From NCBI RefSeq assembly GCF_006265095.1, contig NZ_VCNK01000004.1:372001-436000 (forward strand): DNA of 64,000 bases. Direction: 5' to 3'. The notes under the pieces were generated by a model. That model saw only the letters and a program-made list of their open reading frames with translations, was not told where the DNA came from and did no database searches. Below, piece by piece: positions 15,785 through 24,400 of the stretch (positions are counted from its first letter, which is position 1; each line of letters opens with the position of its first letter). The position numbers and the translations under genes were made by a program. This stretch comes from Phaeobacter sp. B1627. Lineage in GTDB: Bacteria > Pseudomonadota > Alphaproteobacteria > Rhodobacterales > Rhodobacteraceae.

Positions 15785-16498
15785 TTACATCCGCGCCATC
15801 CGCGCGGCGATCTGGTCGATGAGCGATGCCAGCAGGGCGGGGGCCGCGAAGAAGGGGGAATGGGAGGTCTCGATCGCATGTACATCCGTGGCGGGCCAGT
15901 CGGCGACCATGCTGGCCTGATACTCCGGTGGAATGGTCCGGTCCTGGGTGGCGCGAATATAGGCCTTTGGCAGCGCCTCCCAGCTGGCGGGAACGGCCAG
16001 CGGCGTCGCCTGCGGCAGGATCGGCTGGGGGCAGAGATGGTCCAGCGCATAGGACAGCGCCTCTGGCGGGCAATCATGACAGAAGAGATCTGCGGCCCGG
16101 TCCCGCCGGATGGTATAGCTGTGGCCATCTGCCGATTTGACCGCCGCATCGCCGATGGTCTGGCGCGGGCCGGCCTTGCGCATGTCGATCAGCGACATCT
16201 GATGCGTCGGGACATAGGCGCAGAGGTAGATCAATCCGCGCGGGCGGGCGTATTCAACCGCGCCGGTAATGGGAAAGCCGGCCCAGGAGTGGCCGAGCAC
16301 CAGCGTGTCGGCCGATATCTCGGCCGCAACCGCCCGGCAGGTCTCCTCCAGGGTGACGTCGGCCGGGGGGCGGCCGTCCCCGTGGCCGGGAAGGTCTACG
16401 GTGCGCGGGCTGTGACCCAGCGCGGTCAGCGCCGGGATCAGGTCGCGCCAGCACCAGGCGCCATGGCAGGATCCATGGACCAGAAGAATGTCAGCCAA
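15785..16498 (-). CDS. Alpha/beta hydrolase (methylesterase/HNL-like)
   Basis: 237 residues. The N-terminal oxyanion motif HGSCHGAWCW and nucleophile elbow GHSWAG (Ser near residue 71) match the small esterase subgroup that includes plant methylesterases and hydroxynitrile lyases. The late His is in ETSHSPFFA. The start is TTG 16498, supported by GGGAGA 9 bases upstream; there is no nearby in-frame ATG. It overlaps the preceding hydrolase gene by 8 bp, so the pair is translationally coupled and the two products may act on consecutive esters or lactones. Confidence 0.85.
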   Translation of the reverse strand: MADILLVHGSCHGAWCWRDLIPALTALGHSPRTVDLPGHGDGRPPADVTLEETCRAVAAEISADTLVLGHSWAGFPITGAVEYARPRGLIYLCAYVPTHQMSLIDMRKAGPRQTIGDAAVKSADGHSYTIRRDRAADLFCHDCPPEALSYALDHLCPQPILPQATPLAVPASWEALPKAYIRATQDRTIPPEYQASMVADWPATDVHAIETSHSPFFAAPALLASLIDQIAARMARM

Positions 16499-17294
16499 AA
16501 TGTCCGATCTCCCTCAGGAAGTGTGTCAGCCGCTCTGCGTAGGGGCCGGGTTGGTCAATGCAGGGAACATGCCCGCTGCGCCGCACCAGGGCAAAGCGGG
16601 ACCCGGGGATCAGATCCACGGTTTCGCGCACCATATCGGGCGGGGTGGAGCCATCCTCAGATCCGGCGATGCCCAGCACCGGCAGCCGCAGCCCGGAGGT
16701 CGGCGTGTAGAAATCGGTCCCGGCAATGGCCGCGCAGCAGCCAAGATAGCCATTGACCTGCTGGGTCTCGAAGCGGTGCTGCCAGGGGCTGTGGGCACCA
16801 GTGGAGCGGTAGGCCGCGGGAAACCAGCGCGCCATGGTTTCGGCGCTGATGGCGGCGAGGCCACCGGAGCGGACCGCGGCCATGCGACGCTGCCAGATCT
16901 CGGCCGTGGCGATTTTGGCGGCGGTGTTGGACAGGACCAGTGCCCGAATTTGATCGAGCCGTTTCACCGCGAGTCCCTGAGCCACCATGCCGCCGATCGA
17001 CAGGCCGACAAAGACGCAGTCCCGGATTTCGCAGTGATCCAGCAGCCGCTCCGCATCGCGGATCAGGGCTCCCATGGAATAGGGGGGCGCGGGCACCGAT
17101 GAGCCGCCATGGCCGCGCAGGTCATATGCGAGAATGCGCAGGCTGTGGGCGGGGTCCGCCGTGAGCAGAGCAATGACCTGATCCCAGATCGCAAGATCCG
17201 CTCCGAGCGCATGGGCGAAGACCAGCGTCGGCGCATCAGTCGGTCCTGTGAGGCGATAGTTGATCTGGACATCGCCGAGGTCAGCGAGGGGCAT
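16491..17294 (-). CDS. Alpha/beta hydrolase, 3-oxoadipate enol-lactonase-like
   Basis: 267 residues. The fold markers are LVFAHALGADLAIWD, DLRGHGGSS, the nucleophile elbow GLSIGG (Ser near 99), the acid strand VLGIAGSEDGSTPPD and the catalytic His in RRSGHVPCIDQP. The overall pattern resembles PcaD, which opens 3-oxoadipate enol-lactone, but no other beta-ketoadipate gene lies nearby, so the activity may be on another lactone or ester. Start ATG 17294 has only a weak ribosome site (ACGAAAG). First of a two-hydrolase overlap with the gene ending at 15785. Confidence 0.82.
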   Translation of the reverse strand: MPLADLGDVQINYRLTGPTDAPTLVFAHALGADLAIWDQVIALLTADPAHSLRILAYDLRGHGGSSVPAPPYSMGALIRDAERLLDHCEIRDCVFVGLSIGGMVAQGLAVKRLDQIRALVLSNTAAKIATAEIWQRRMAAVRSGGLAAISAETMARWFPAAYRSTGAHSPWQHRFETQQVNGYLGCCAAIAGTDFYTPTSGLRLPVLGIAGSEDGSTPPDMVRETVDLIPGSRFALVRRSGHVPCIDQPGPYAERLTHFLREIGHFG

Positions 17295-17340
17295 GGTGTG
17301 CTTTCGTTGCTGTTTTTCGCGAGCTTACGCGGTCACGCAG

Positions 17341-17397
17341 GGCGGTGCCAGTCCCGACCGGTGGTGCCAGTCCTGACGGGCGGTGCCAGTCCTGACT
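17341..17397. repeat. 19-bp degenerate tandem repeat, 3 units
   Basis: Units GGCGGTGCCAGTCCCGACC, GGTGGTGCCAGTCCTGACG and GGCGGTGCCAGTCCTGACT, then a partial fourth. Lies between the PLP dehydratase and the lactonase-like gene, just before copy 2 of the dispersed element. Confidence 0.9.
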
Positions 17398-17404
17398 GGC
17401 GGTG

Positions 17405-17454
17405 GCGAGGGGCCAGCCCCTCGCGCTCCCCGAGGTATTTTTGAAAAGATGAAG
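17405..17454 (+). repeat. Dispersed hairpin-plus-tail element, copy 2
   Basis: A perfect 8-bp stem (GCGAGGGG, loop CCAG, CCCCTCGC; 17405-17424) followed by CGAGGTATTTTTGAAAAG and GATGAAG to 17454. It is opposite in direction to both flanking genes and ends 8 bp from the dehydratase stop. Confidence 0.7.
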
Positions 17455-17462
17455 CGGCCGGG

Positions 17463-18440
17463 CTAGAGAAACCGTCCGATGGCGGCTGCGAATATGTCGC
17501 TATCCACATTGCCGCCGGTGGCGACCGCGATCACCGCGTCGCCTTCGATGTCTTCGGGGTGGAAGAGGGCCGCGGCGAGAGCGGCGGCGCCGCCGGGTTC
17601 GACCACGATCTTCAGCCGTTGAAAGGCCAGCGCCATGGCCCGGAGCGCCTCGTCATCGGTGATGGTGATGCCGGGGCCGCAGAGACGGGACAGGAGCGGC
17701 CAGGTCAGCGCGCCCGGGGAGGGCGTGAGGATCGCATCGCAGACCGAGCCCGAGGGGGCCGCGTTGGTCTCGACCTTGCCGGATTTCAGGGAGCGGACCA
17801 CATCGTCAAAGCCTTGCGGTTCGGCCGGGCGGACGCGCAAGCCGGGGGCGTGGCCTTCGAGCGCGAGGGCGACGCCGGAGGTGAGGCCGCCGCCGCCGCA
17901 GCAGACCAGAACATCGGCCTGTGAGACACCCAGGCTGGCGGCCTGTTCGGCGATTTCCAGCCCGGTGGTGCCCTGGCCTGCGATGACCTGCGGATCGTCG
18001 AACGGTTTGATCAGGGTCAGGCCGCGCTCTGCCACCAGGGGGGCGGTGACGGCATCCCGGTCCTCTCCTCCGGCGCGGTCATAGAGGATGACCTCGGCGC
18101 CTAGGGCACGGGTGTTGTCGATCTTCAGGCGGGGGGCATCCGCAGGCATCACGATCACCGCCGGAGCGCCATGGGCCTGGGCTGCCATCGCCACGCCCTG
18201 GGCATGATTGCCGGATGAGAAGGCGACGACGCCGCGTTGGCGCAGCTCCGGGGCGAGGGCGGAGACCGCCGCCCAGCCGCCGCGAAATTTGAACGATCCG
18301 GTGTGTTGCAGGCATTCCGCTTTGACCAGCAGGCGCCGGCCCGCGATCTCGTCAAGGAAGGGCGAGGACAGGAGCGGTGTGCGGCGGGCGTGGCCTTTGA
18401 GCCGCGCGGCGGCCGCTTCGATCAGGGCAAGAGAGGTCAT
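17463..18440 (-). CDS. PLP-dependent threonine/serine dehydratase-like enzyme
   Basis: 325-residue fold-type II PLP enzyme. The cofactor lysine is in GSFKFRGGWAA (about residue 51), the substrate loop is SSGNHAQG, and the phosphate-binding glycine loop is CCGGGGLTSG (about 179-188). There is no C-terminal ACT regulatory domain, so it is the short catabolic type (TdcB, serine racemase, hydroxyaspartate dehydratase group), deaminating threonine, serine or a related hydroxy-amino acid to a 2-oxo acid. It overlaps the hydrolase gene upstream by 4 bp (ATGA), which suggests joint action. Confidence 0.87.
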   Translation of the reverse strand: MTSLALIEAAAARLKGHARRTPLLSSPFLDEIAGRRLLVKAECLQHTGSFKFRGGWAAVSALAPELRQRGVVAFSSGNHAQGVAMAAQAHGAPAVIVMPADAPRLKIDNTRALGAEVILYDRAGGEDRDAVTAPLVAERGLTLIKPFDDPQVIAGQGTTGLEIAEQAASLGVSQADVLVCCGGGGLTSGVALALEGHAPGLRVRPAEPQGFDDVVRSLKSGKVETNAAPSGSVCDAILTPSPGALTWPLLSRLCGPGITITDDEALRAMALAFQRLKIVVEPGGAAALAAALFHPEDIEGDAVIAVATGGNVDSDIFAAAIGRFL

Positions 18441-19285
18441 GACATATCTTTCAGAACGGTGTGGATCAGGGCAATCGCCGGGGCTTCGTCGAGGAAGGGG
18501 ATATGGCCGCGGTCCGGCAGCTCGACCGCGTGCAGCGCAGGCAGGCGCCGTTGCATTTCTGCGTAGGTATCCGCCGACAGGATATCGGAGTTGGCGCCCC
18601 GAATGACGCCAGCGGGGATCCCGGCAAGGGCCTCGAACCAGGGCCAGAGGCTGGGTGGGTCCTCCAGTTCCGCGACGGCGGCCGCCTGGGCCAGCATCGC
18701 GTCCCGCAGGCGGAGGTCATAGCGCAGCTCCAGCCCCTCGGGGGTTTCGATGTAGAAAGTCTCCACCTCTTCGCGCCAGCGCTGCGACGGGACGCCGGGA
18801 AAGTCAGCGGCCATGGCGCGTTCCAGGGCGACGGCGGCCTCGGCATGGGTTCGGGCGGACGGCGGACGGCCGAGGTAGTCGAAGATACGCCCGAGGCCCG
18901 GCGCGGCGATCTCGGGGCCGACGTCGTTCAGGATCACGGCAGAGAGGCGCTCCGGGACTGTGGCGGCCAGCGCCATTGCCACCAGCCCCCCGCGCGAGGT
19001 GCCGAGGATGGCGGCGCGGGGCAGGCCGAGGTGATCCATCAGCGCCACCACATCGAGGGCCTCGGTGACGATGTTGTAGCTGGCGGGGTCTGCCGCGTAA
19101 TCCGACCGCCCCCGCCCCCGCAGGTCAAGCAGGATGACCCGGTAGTCTGCGAGATGCGGCAGCGCGTAGCGAAAATCCTGCCCGTCCCGGGTCAGGCCCG
19201 GCAGGCAGATCAGCGGCTTGCCCTGTGGGGTGCCATGGTCTTCGTAGTAGAGGGAGAGAGCGTCTGCGGTGTCGAAGCGGCTCAT
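18437..19285 (-). CDS. Alpha/beta hydrolase
   Basis: 282-residue hydrolase with LICLPGLTRDGQDF (oxyanion region), DLRGRGRSDYA, nucleophile elbow LGTSRGG (Ser near 97), and the catalytic His in PDRGHIPFLDEAPA. Epoxide-hydrolase and haloalkane-dehalogenase-like proteins share this layout, but the halide-binding Trp pattern is absent, so an esterase or amidase role is more likely. The gene overlaps the PLP dehydratase by 4 bp and follows a haloacid dehalogenase gene by about 40 bp, making a probable three-gene leftward operon. Confidence 0.83.
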   Translation of the reverse strand: MSRFDTADALSLYYEDHGTPQGKPLICLPGLTRDGQDFRYALPHLADYRVILLDLRGRGRSDYAADPASYNIVTEALDVVALMDHLGLPRAAILGTSRGGLVAMALAATVPERLSAVILNDVGPEIAAPGLGRIFDYLGRPPSARTHAEAAVALERAMAADFPGVPSQRWREEVETFYIETPEGLELRYDLRLRDAMLAQAAAVAELEDPPSLWPWFEALAGIPAGVIRGANSDILSADTYAEMQRRLPALHAVELPDRGHIPFLDEAPAIALIHTVLKDMS

Positions 19286-19327
19286 GCGGTGGGTCCTGAA
19301 CAGGTTGGGGTTGCGGGGAGGGCAGGG

Positions 19328-20017
19328 TCAGGCAGAGGCGGCGATCTGCGGAATGGAGGTCAGGTCGGACAGAAGGTGGTCGGGGCGCCAGGGCAGGCGG
19401 TCCACCGGTTCGCCCGCCCGGTTGACCCAGGCCGTGGTAAAGCCATAGCCGGTGGCGCATCCTGCGTCCCAGCCATTCGAGGAGACGAAGAGGACCTCGG
19501 ATGTCCGGCCACCAAACCGTGCGCCGACGAGATCGTAGACTGCGGCGGCGGGTTTGAAGATCCCGACGCTTTCGACCGAGAGCACGTCATCCAGAAGCAG
19601 CTCCAGCTCGGCAGAGGCCACGGCTCCCTGCAGCATCTCGGGCGAGCCATTGGACAGGATGCCGGTCTGATAGCCTGCGTCTTTGAGCGCGCGCAGCATG
19701 GCGGGAACTTCCGGGTAGGCGGCGAGTTCCCAATAGAGATCAAGGAGCCTCTGGCGCAGGGCCTCATCCCCGTCGAGCGATGCCGCTTCCAGCGCCCAGT
19801 CGAGACCGTCCCGGGTGACCTGCCAGAAATCCGCATGCGCTCCGGCGACGGCGCGCAGCCAGGTGTATTGCAGCTGCTTCAGGCGCCAGTTCTGTGCCAG
19901 GCTGGCCCAGCTGTCGCGGATCTTTGCAAAGGCTGGCTCGGCGGCGGCCTGGCGGGCGGCGGCGGTGACGTCAAACAGGGTTCCATATGCGTCGAAAATG
20001 CAGGTTTTGATGGCCAT
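19328..20017 (-). CDS. Haloacid dehalogenase type II (HAD superfamily)
   Basis: 229-residue HAD hydrolase. Motif I FDAYGTLFD gives the nucleophile Asp, motif II is LSNGSPE, motif III Lys is in VGIFKPAA, and motif IV is FVSSNGWDAGCATGYGF, the SSNxWD signature of type II L-2-haloacid dehalogenases. It likely replaces halogen by hydroxyl on 2-haloacids, which are abundant in marine settings, although some relatives have other substrates. ATG 20017 was chosen over upstream in-frame ATGs because GGGAGA stands just before it and MAIKTCIFDAYG is the usual N-terminus. Confidence 0.88.
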   Translation of the reverse strand: MAIKTCIFDAYGTLFDVTAAARQAAAEPAFAKIRDSWASLAQNWRLKQLQYTWLRAVAGAHADFWQVTRDGLDWALEAASLDGDEALRQRLLDLYWELAAYPEVPAMLRALKDAGYQTGILSNGSPEMLQGAVASAELELLLDDVLSVESVGIFKPAAAVYDLVGARFGGRTSEVLFVSSNGWDAGCATGYGFTTAWVNRAGEPVDRLPWRPDHLLSDLTSIPQIAASA

Positions 20018-20184
20018 GCGGGTGTCTCCCATTTGCGGCGAAGGTGCCACAAGCGGGGCCGGGATCAATGGTCTAAATTGTGTTGGTACGGGTTTACACC
20101 AGTGCCATGGCGGGTAGGGTGGCGGCTTCTCATTGGACCGGATGGTCCGGAAACCATATCTGACAGACCCGAAAGGGGATCCTC

Positions 20185-20613
20185 ATGACTGCGGTAAAAA
20201 ATGGCGACACGGTTCGCATCCACTACACTGGAAAGCTGACGGACGGCACCGTTTTTGACAGCTCCGAAGGGCGCGATCCGCTGGAGTTCACCGTCGGCGA
20301 AGGCCATGTGATCAAAGGGATGGATGACGGCATGGTCGATATGGCGGCGGGCGACAAGAAGACGCTGGAGATCGCATGCGAAGATGCCTATGGGCCGATC
20401 AACCCGGATGCGCGCCAGGCGATCCCGCGCGAGGGAATTCCCGCCGATATCCCGCTGGAAATCGGCACCATGCTGCAGATGCAGACCCCCGAAGGCCAGG
20501 TGCTGCCGGTGACTGTGGTCGAAGTCGAGGAGGCGACGGTCACGCTGGATGCGAACCACCGTCTGGCGGGGCAGGATCTGATCTTCGACGTGGAGCTGGT
20601 CGAAATCGCCTGA
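20185..20613 (+). CDS. FKBP-type peptidyl-prolyl isomerase, SlyD-like
   Basis: 142 residues. The FKBP catalytic half (VKNGDTVRIHYTGKLTDG, FDSSEGRDPLEF, VIKGMDDGMVDMAAGDKK) is split by an insert-in-flap chaperone domain (residues about 70-120), as in SlyD. The His-rich metal-binding tail of E. coli SlyD is missing. Cytoplasmic folding catalyst for Xaa-Pro bonds. Start ATG 20185 after GGGGATCCTC. Single gene followed by two terminator hairpins (20664-20690 and 20793-20818). Confidence 0.92.
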   Translation: MTAVKNGDTVRIHYTGKLTDGTVFDSSEGRDPLEFTVGEGHVIKGMDDGMVDMAAGDKKTLEIACEDAYGPINPDARQAIPREGIPADIPLEIGTMLQMQTPEGQVLPVTVVEVEEATVTLDANHRLAGQDLIFDVELVEIA

Positions 20614-20663
20614 ACCGGGCAGCTGACCGAGGGGGCGCTGTACAAGGGCGCTCAGGGACCCAC

Positions 20664-20690
20664 AAAAGGGAGGCTGCAGGGCCTCCTTTT
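20664..20690. terminator. Intrinsic terminator (bidirectional shape)
   Basis: AAAAGGGAGGC, loop TGCAGG, GCCTCCTTTT: GC stem with one bulge, A tract before and T tract after. It would end the FKBP transcript and could also act on the opposite strand. Confidence 0.75.
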
Positions 20691-20792
20691 CCGCATGGTG
20701 CGAAGGCCCGGCCAGGATGTGAAGCCCGGCGCCGCGCGCGACAGACCCTCTCAGGTCTGGCAAGCTGTTCTGGCAGGCTGTTGTGCAACGGA

Positions 20793-20818
20793 AAAAGGCG
20801 CCCGTGGAGGCGCCTTTT
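20793..20818. terminator. Strong intrinsic terminator (bidirectional)
   Basis: AAAAGGCGCC, loop CGTGGA, GGCGCCTTTT: perfect 10-bp stem flanked by A and T tracts, between convergent FKBP and fabI genes, able to stop transcription from either side. Confidence 0.88.
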
Positions 20819-20917
20819 GTCTGTCCGGTCCCAGTTCCGGTCCCAGTTCCGATCTCTGCGCGGCTCTTTTGAAGGTGCGGCTTTGACGGTGCCGCGCCGA
20901 AAAGAGACCTGCCCGAA

Positions 20918-21709
20918 TCAGAGGTGATCCTGCTGCGGCATGCCGAGAATGTGAAAACCGCCGTCGACCTTGATGACTTCGCCGGTGGTATAGGCTCCGG
21001 CATCCGACGCCAAATAGACCGCCGTGCCGCCGACGGCCTCCAGTGTCGCATTGGACCGCAGGGGTGCGTTTTGCTCGGTATGTTTGAACGTCTTGCGCGC
21101 GCCCCCGATCGCCGCCCCCGCCAGCGTCTTCATCGGACCGGGAGAGATCGCATTGACGCGGATGCCTTCGGGGCCAAGGTCGTTGGCCAGATAGCGGGTC
21201 GCCGATTCCAATGCCGCCTTGGCGACGCCCATCACGTTGTAATTCGGCACCACCCGGTTGGAGCCCTGATAGGTGAGGGTCAGCAATGTGCCGCCATTGT
21301 CCTGCATCAGCGGGTAGGCACGGCGCGCCACCTCGATGAAGGAATAGGCAGAGATATCCATCGAGTTCTTGAAGTTGGCGCGCGAGGTATTGATGAACCG
21401 GCCCGTCAGCTCCGATTTGTCGGAATAGGCTATGGCGTGGACCAGGAAATCAATGGTCGGCCAGCGCCCCGCCAGTTGTTCAAACGCGGTATCGAGCGAG
21501 GCATCGTCGGTGACATCCACATCCACCATGAAATCGCTGCCGACGGTGGCGGCGAGGGGCTCCAGCCGCTTGCCAAAGGCCTCCCCCTGATAGGTGAAAG
21601 CCAGCTCGGCCCCGGCCTCATGCATGGCTTTGGCGATGCCCCAGGCGATGGAACGTTCATTCGCGACGCCCATGATCAGGCCACGTTTTCCGGTCAGTGC
21701 TCCGGTCAT
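20918..21709 (-). CDS. fabI: Enoyl-[acyl-carrier-protein] reductase (NADH) FabI
   Basis: 263-residue short-chain reductase that completes each fatty-acid elongation cycle by reducing trans-2-enoyl-ACP. N-terminal GLIMGVANERSIAWGIA is the FabI-specific cofactor motif. The catalytic Tyr/Lys lie in a YxxxxxxK arrangement (VPNYNVMGVAKAALE), and SPGPMKTLAGAAIGG matches the substrate-binding loop targeted by triclosan in other FabIs. Start ATG 21709 follows AAGGA. Last gene of fabA-fabB-fabI, divergent from irr. The C-terminus faces a bidirectional terminator. Confidence 0.96.
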   Translation of the reverse strand: MTGALTGKRGLIMGVANERSIAWGIAKAMHEAGAELAFTYQGEAFGKRLEPLAATVGSDFMVDVDVTDDASLDTAFEQLAGRWPTIDFLVHAIAYSDKSELTGRFINTSRANFKNSMDISAYSFIEVARRAYPLMQDNGGTLLTLTYQGSNRVVPNYNVMGVAKAALESATRYLANDLGPEGIRVNAISPGPMKTLAGAAIGGARKTFKHTEQNAPLRSNATLEAVGGTAVYLASDAGAYTTGEVIKVDGGFHILGMPQQDHL

Positions 21710-21714
21710 GGTGG

Positions 21715-22944
21715 TTATTCCTTGTATTTGCTCAGGACCATGGAGCCGTTGGTGCCGCCAAAGCCAAAGCTGTTGGTCATGACACTGTCGAGCCCCGCAT
21801 TTTCAACGAAGGTCGTGGCGACTTCGCCTGGTTCGATCCCCTCGGCCAGGGTTTCGACGTTGATCGAAGGGGTGATGAAATCATTGTCCAGCATCAACAG
21901 GCAGAAGATTGCCTCCAGCGCGCCGGCCGCCCCCTGCGCGTGGCCGGTCATCGACTTGGTGGAGGAAATCGGCGGCACCTGACCGGCGCCAAAGACGCGG
22001 CGGGCAGCTTCGATTTCGCCAAGGTCGCCGACCGGGGTCGAGGTGCCATGGGCGTTGATGTAGGACACTTTGCGACCCTCGGGCAGCGATTGCAGCGCCA
22101 GGCGCATCGCCCGCTCTCCGCCTTCACCGGAGGGGGCCACCATGTCGTGGCCGTCCGAGGTCGCGGCAAAGCCGGTGACTTCGGCGTAGATTTTCGCACC
22201 GCGCGCCAGGGCGTGATCCAGATCTTCCAGCACCACGATGCCGCCGCCGCCGGAGATCACGAAGCCGTCGCGATCCTGATCAAACGCGCGCGAGGCCTTC
22301 TCCGGGGTGTCGTTGTATTTCGAGGACATCGCGCCCATGGCGTCAAACAGGCAGGACAGGGTCCAGTCCAGCTCCTCGCCGCCGCCCGCAAACATGACGT
22401 CCTGTTTGCCCATCATGATCTGCTCGGCTGCGTTGCCAATGCAGTGCAGCGAGGTGGAGCAGGCAGAGGTGATCGAATAGTTGATGCCCTTGATCTTGAA
22501 CGCGGTCGCCAGATTGGCGGAGATCGTCGAGGACATGCATTTTGGCACCGCAAAGGGGCCGATCCGTTTGGTCGCGCCTGTCTTCAGAACGGTCTGATGC
22601 GCGGTCAGCATGGCCGAGGTCGAGGGCCCGCCGGAGCCTGCAATCAGCCCGGTGCGTTCGTTCACCACCTGATCCTCTGTGAGGCCTGCGTCGGTGATCG
22701 CCTGTGACATGGCGATATGGGCATAGGCGGCACCGGCGCCCATGAACCGCAGGGTCCGCTTGTCGACATGGTCGGCCACATTGATCTTGAGCGTGCCTGC
22801 GACCTGGCTGCGGAACCCGTGTTCGACCATATCGGGGCTGGCGACGATACCGGATTTCCCGGTTTTCAGAGAGGCAGTGACCTCTTCGGCGGTGGTGCCG
22901 ATGGAAGAGACGACTCCCAGTCCGGTGACGACGACGCGACGCAT
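21715..22944 (-). CDS. fabB: Beta-ketoacyl-ACP synthase I FabB
   Basis: 409-residue condensing enzyme needed with FabA for unsaturated fatty-acid synthesis. The catalytic Cys is in SACSTSLHCIG, and the two His are in NAHGTSTPVGD and SMTGHAQGAAG, the Cys-His-His triad of KAS I/II. N-terminus MRRVVVTGLGVVSSIG is typical. ATG 22944 with AGGAG upstream; the frame is open further but would run through the tandem repeats at 23029-23085. Six bases separate it from fabI, and 173 bp separate it from fabA. Confidence 0.96.
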   Translation of the reverse strand: MRRVVVTGLGVVSSIGTTAEEVTASLKTGKSGIVASPDMVEHGFRSQVAGTLKINVADHVDKRTLRFMGAGAAYAHIAMSQAITDAGLTEDQVVNERTGLIAGSGGPSTSAMLTAHQTVLKTGATKRIGPFAVPKCMSSTISANLATAFKIKGINYSITSACSTSLHCIGNAAEQIMMGKQDVMFAGGGEELDWTLSCLFDAMGAMSSKYNDTPEKASRAFDQDRDGFVISGGGGIVVLEDLDHALARGAKIYAEVTGFAATSDGHDMVAPSGEGGERAMRLALQSLPEGRKVSYINAHGTSTPVGDLGEIEAARRVFGAGQVPPISSTKSMTGHAQGAAGALEAIFCLLMLDNDFITPSINVETLAEGIEPGEVATTFVENAGLDSVMTNSFGFGGTNGSMVLSKYKE

Positions 22945-23028
22945 GTTGCGTACTCCTGTACTCGTTTCAAGGGGCGGACCCCGTTCCTGTGCCCGAGCCC
23001 GAGCCTGTGTGACGATGTTCGCGGGCCG

Positions 23029-23085
23029 GTGCCTGTGTGGCGGTGCCTGTGTGACGCTACCTGTGATGCGCTGCCTGTGTGGCGC
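23029..23085. repeat. 14-15-bp degenerate tandem repeat, 4 units, inside fabA-fabB spacer
   Basis: Units such as GTGCCTGTGTGGCG, GTGCCTGTGTGACGC, TACCTGTGATGCGC and TGCCTGTGTGGCGC, with a related GAGCCTGTGTGACG just upstream. It lies inside the fabA-fabB operon rather than at its edge. Confidence 0.8.
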
Positions 23086-23117
23086 TGTTTGCACGACAGA
23101 GCCACACCAGTTTCAGG

Positions 23118-23627
23118 TCAGCTCTCTGACAGGGCGACCTTCATGTCCTTGACCTGATAGATCACTTCACCGTCCGCTTCCACGATCCCGTCTGCAACGC
23201 CCATGGTCAAGCGGCGAGTCTGCAGGGCTTTGGTGAAGTTGACACGGTAGGTGAGCATTTTGCGGTCCGGACGAACCATGCCCGTCAGCTTCACTTCGCC
23301 AACGCCAAGCGCATAGCCGCGGCCCAGCCAGCCGCGCCAGCCCAGATTGAAGCCGGTGAGCTGCCACAGGCCATCCAGGCCAAGACAGCCGGGCATGATC
23401 GGATTGCCGGGGAAATGGCAGTCGAAAAACCAAAGATCCGGCGTGATGTCGAATTCTGCGATGATATGGCCCTTGCCGTGCTCGCCGCCGTCTTCGCTCA
23501 CGTCGGTGATGCGATCCATCATCAGCATCGGTGGCGCCGGCAGTTGCGCGTTGCCGGGTCCAAACAGCTCGCCTCTTGCACATTTGAGCAGATCTTCTTT
23601 GTCAAAGCTGCTGGGATAATTGGCCAT
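23118..23627 (-). CDS. fabA: 3-hydroxydecanoyl-ACP dehydratase/isomerase FabA
   Basis: 169 residues. The hot-dog fold active-site His is in [24 protein letters not shown] (about residues 68-91), with the Asp on the following helix, as in E. coli FabA. It dehydrates 3-hydroxydecanoyl-ACP and isomerises the product to the cis-3 form, opening the unsaturated branch that FabB extends. Start ATG 23627 follows AGGAG. First gene of the leftward fab operon, divergent from irr with about 230 bp between the two start codons. Confidence 0.97.
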   Translation of the reverse strand: MANYPSSFDKEDLLKCARGELFGPGNAQLPAPPMLMMDRITDVSEDGGEHGKGHIIAEFDITPDLWFFDCHFPGNPIMPGCLGLDGLWQLTGFNLGWRGWLGRGYALGVGEVKLTGMVRPDRKMLTYRVNFTKALQTRRLTMGVADGIVEADGEVIYQVKDMKVALSES

Positions 23628-23856
23628 GTGTGGGGCAACTCCTGCCTGTGGGGTCTCAAAAAGGTTTCACTGCCCCCATTAGCATCGCGTTTACATGTCC
23701 TGCAAGGGCGGGACTATGCTGCAGTCGCGAGGGCCGCTGGTGCGGATTGTGGGCGTTGAGATCACGAATAGTCGGCATGGCTTTGCAAATCCGTTTGAAA
23801 ACGAGCTATACTCTGACATATAGATGTCTGGTAGCAGCGAGCGGCAGGAAGGTGAG

Positions 23857-24273
23857 ATGACACCGACCCATGAAGAGAACGCCAATAATTGGCTGATGAA
23901 TGCCGGGCTTCGCCCGACCCGTCAGCGCGTGACTTTGGCGTCGCTGCTGGTCGGGGATGGCAAACACCGGCATGTTACCGCCGAGAGCCTGTTTGACGCG
24001 GCCAAAGAGGACGGAGCGGCCGTATCTCTGGCAACGGTCTACAATACTCTGCGTGCGTTTTGCGATGCAGGTGTGTTGCAGGAGATCACCGTTGACGGCT
24101 CCAAAAGCTACTTTGACACCAATGTGCACGACCACCCGCATTTTTACTGGGAAGGGGAGTCGCGTGTCTCGGATGCCCCGTCCGAGGAATTGGTGATACA
24201 GTCGCTGCCGCAGCCTCCCGAGGGCATGGAGATCGCCTCTGTCGACGTGGTGATCCGTCTTCGTAAAAAGTAA
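23857..24273 (+). CDS. irr: Iron response regulator Irr (Fur family)
   Basis: 138-residue Fur-fold regulator. Its winged-helix half (LRPTRQRVTLASLL, HVTAESLFDAA, VSLATVYNTLRAFCDAGVL) and the HDHPHFYWEG His cluster identify alphaproteobacterial Irr, which senses iron through haem and controls iron-dependent genes. There is no N-terminal haem-regulatory Cys-Pro motif as in Bradyrhizobium Irr. ATG 23857 was chosen for GAAGGTGAG just upstream; an earlier in-frame ATG at 23824 lacks one. Divergent from fabA-fabB-fabI, sharing the promoter region. Confidence 0.93.
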   Translation: MTPTHEENANNWLMNAGLRPTRQRVTLASLLVGDGKHRHVTAESLFDAAKEDGAAVSLATVYNTLRAFCDAGVLQEITVDGSKSYFDTNVHDHPHFYWEGESRVSDAPSEELVIQSLPQPPEGMEIASVDVVIRLRKK

Positions 24274-24400
24274 TTCTGGCCTCCGGTGCAGGGTTTGAGT
24301 TCCGAAGCGTGCAGCAGAGAATTCTTCGTGCACTCTTCTTCCGGGTGCTAGGATCGGCCGAGACCTGCTGCTGTGTGACTGAGGCAGGGATGAGCGGGGC

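Larger units (their letters stand above)
20614..20917. other. Convergent intergenic region with terminators
   Basis: 304 bp between the FKBP gene (rightward) and fabI (leftward). It holds two intrinsic terminators and a short 12-bp direct repeat (CCGGTCCCAGTT twice, 20825-20848). No gene seen. Confidence 0.7.

Noticed and set aside
15785-17294. Assignment of the hydrolase pair to the beta-ketoadipate pathway
   Set aside because: Only a PcaD-like pattern in one of them; no pcaB, pcaC, pcaG/H or regulator is adjacent, so a general lactonase/esterase call is safer.
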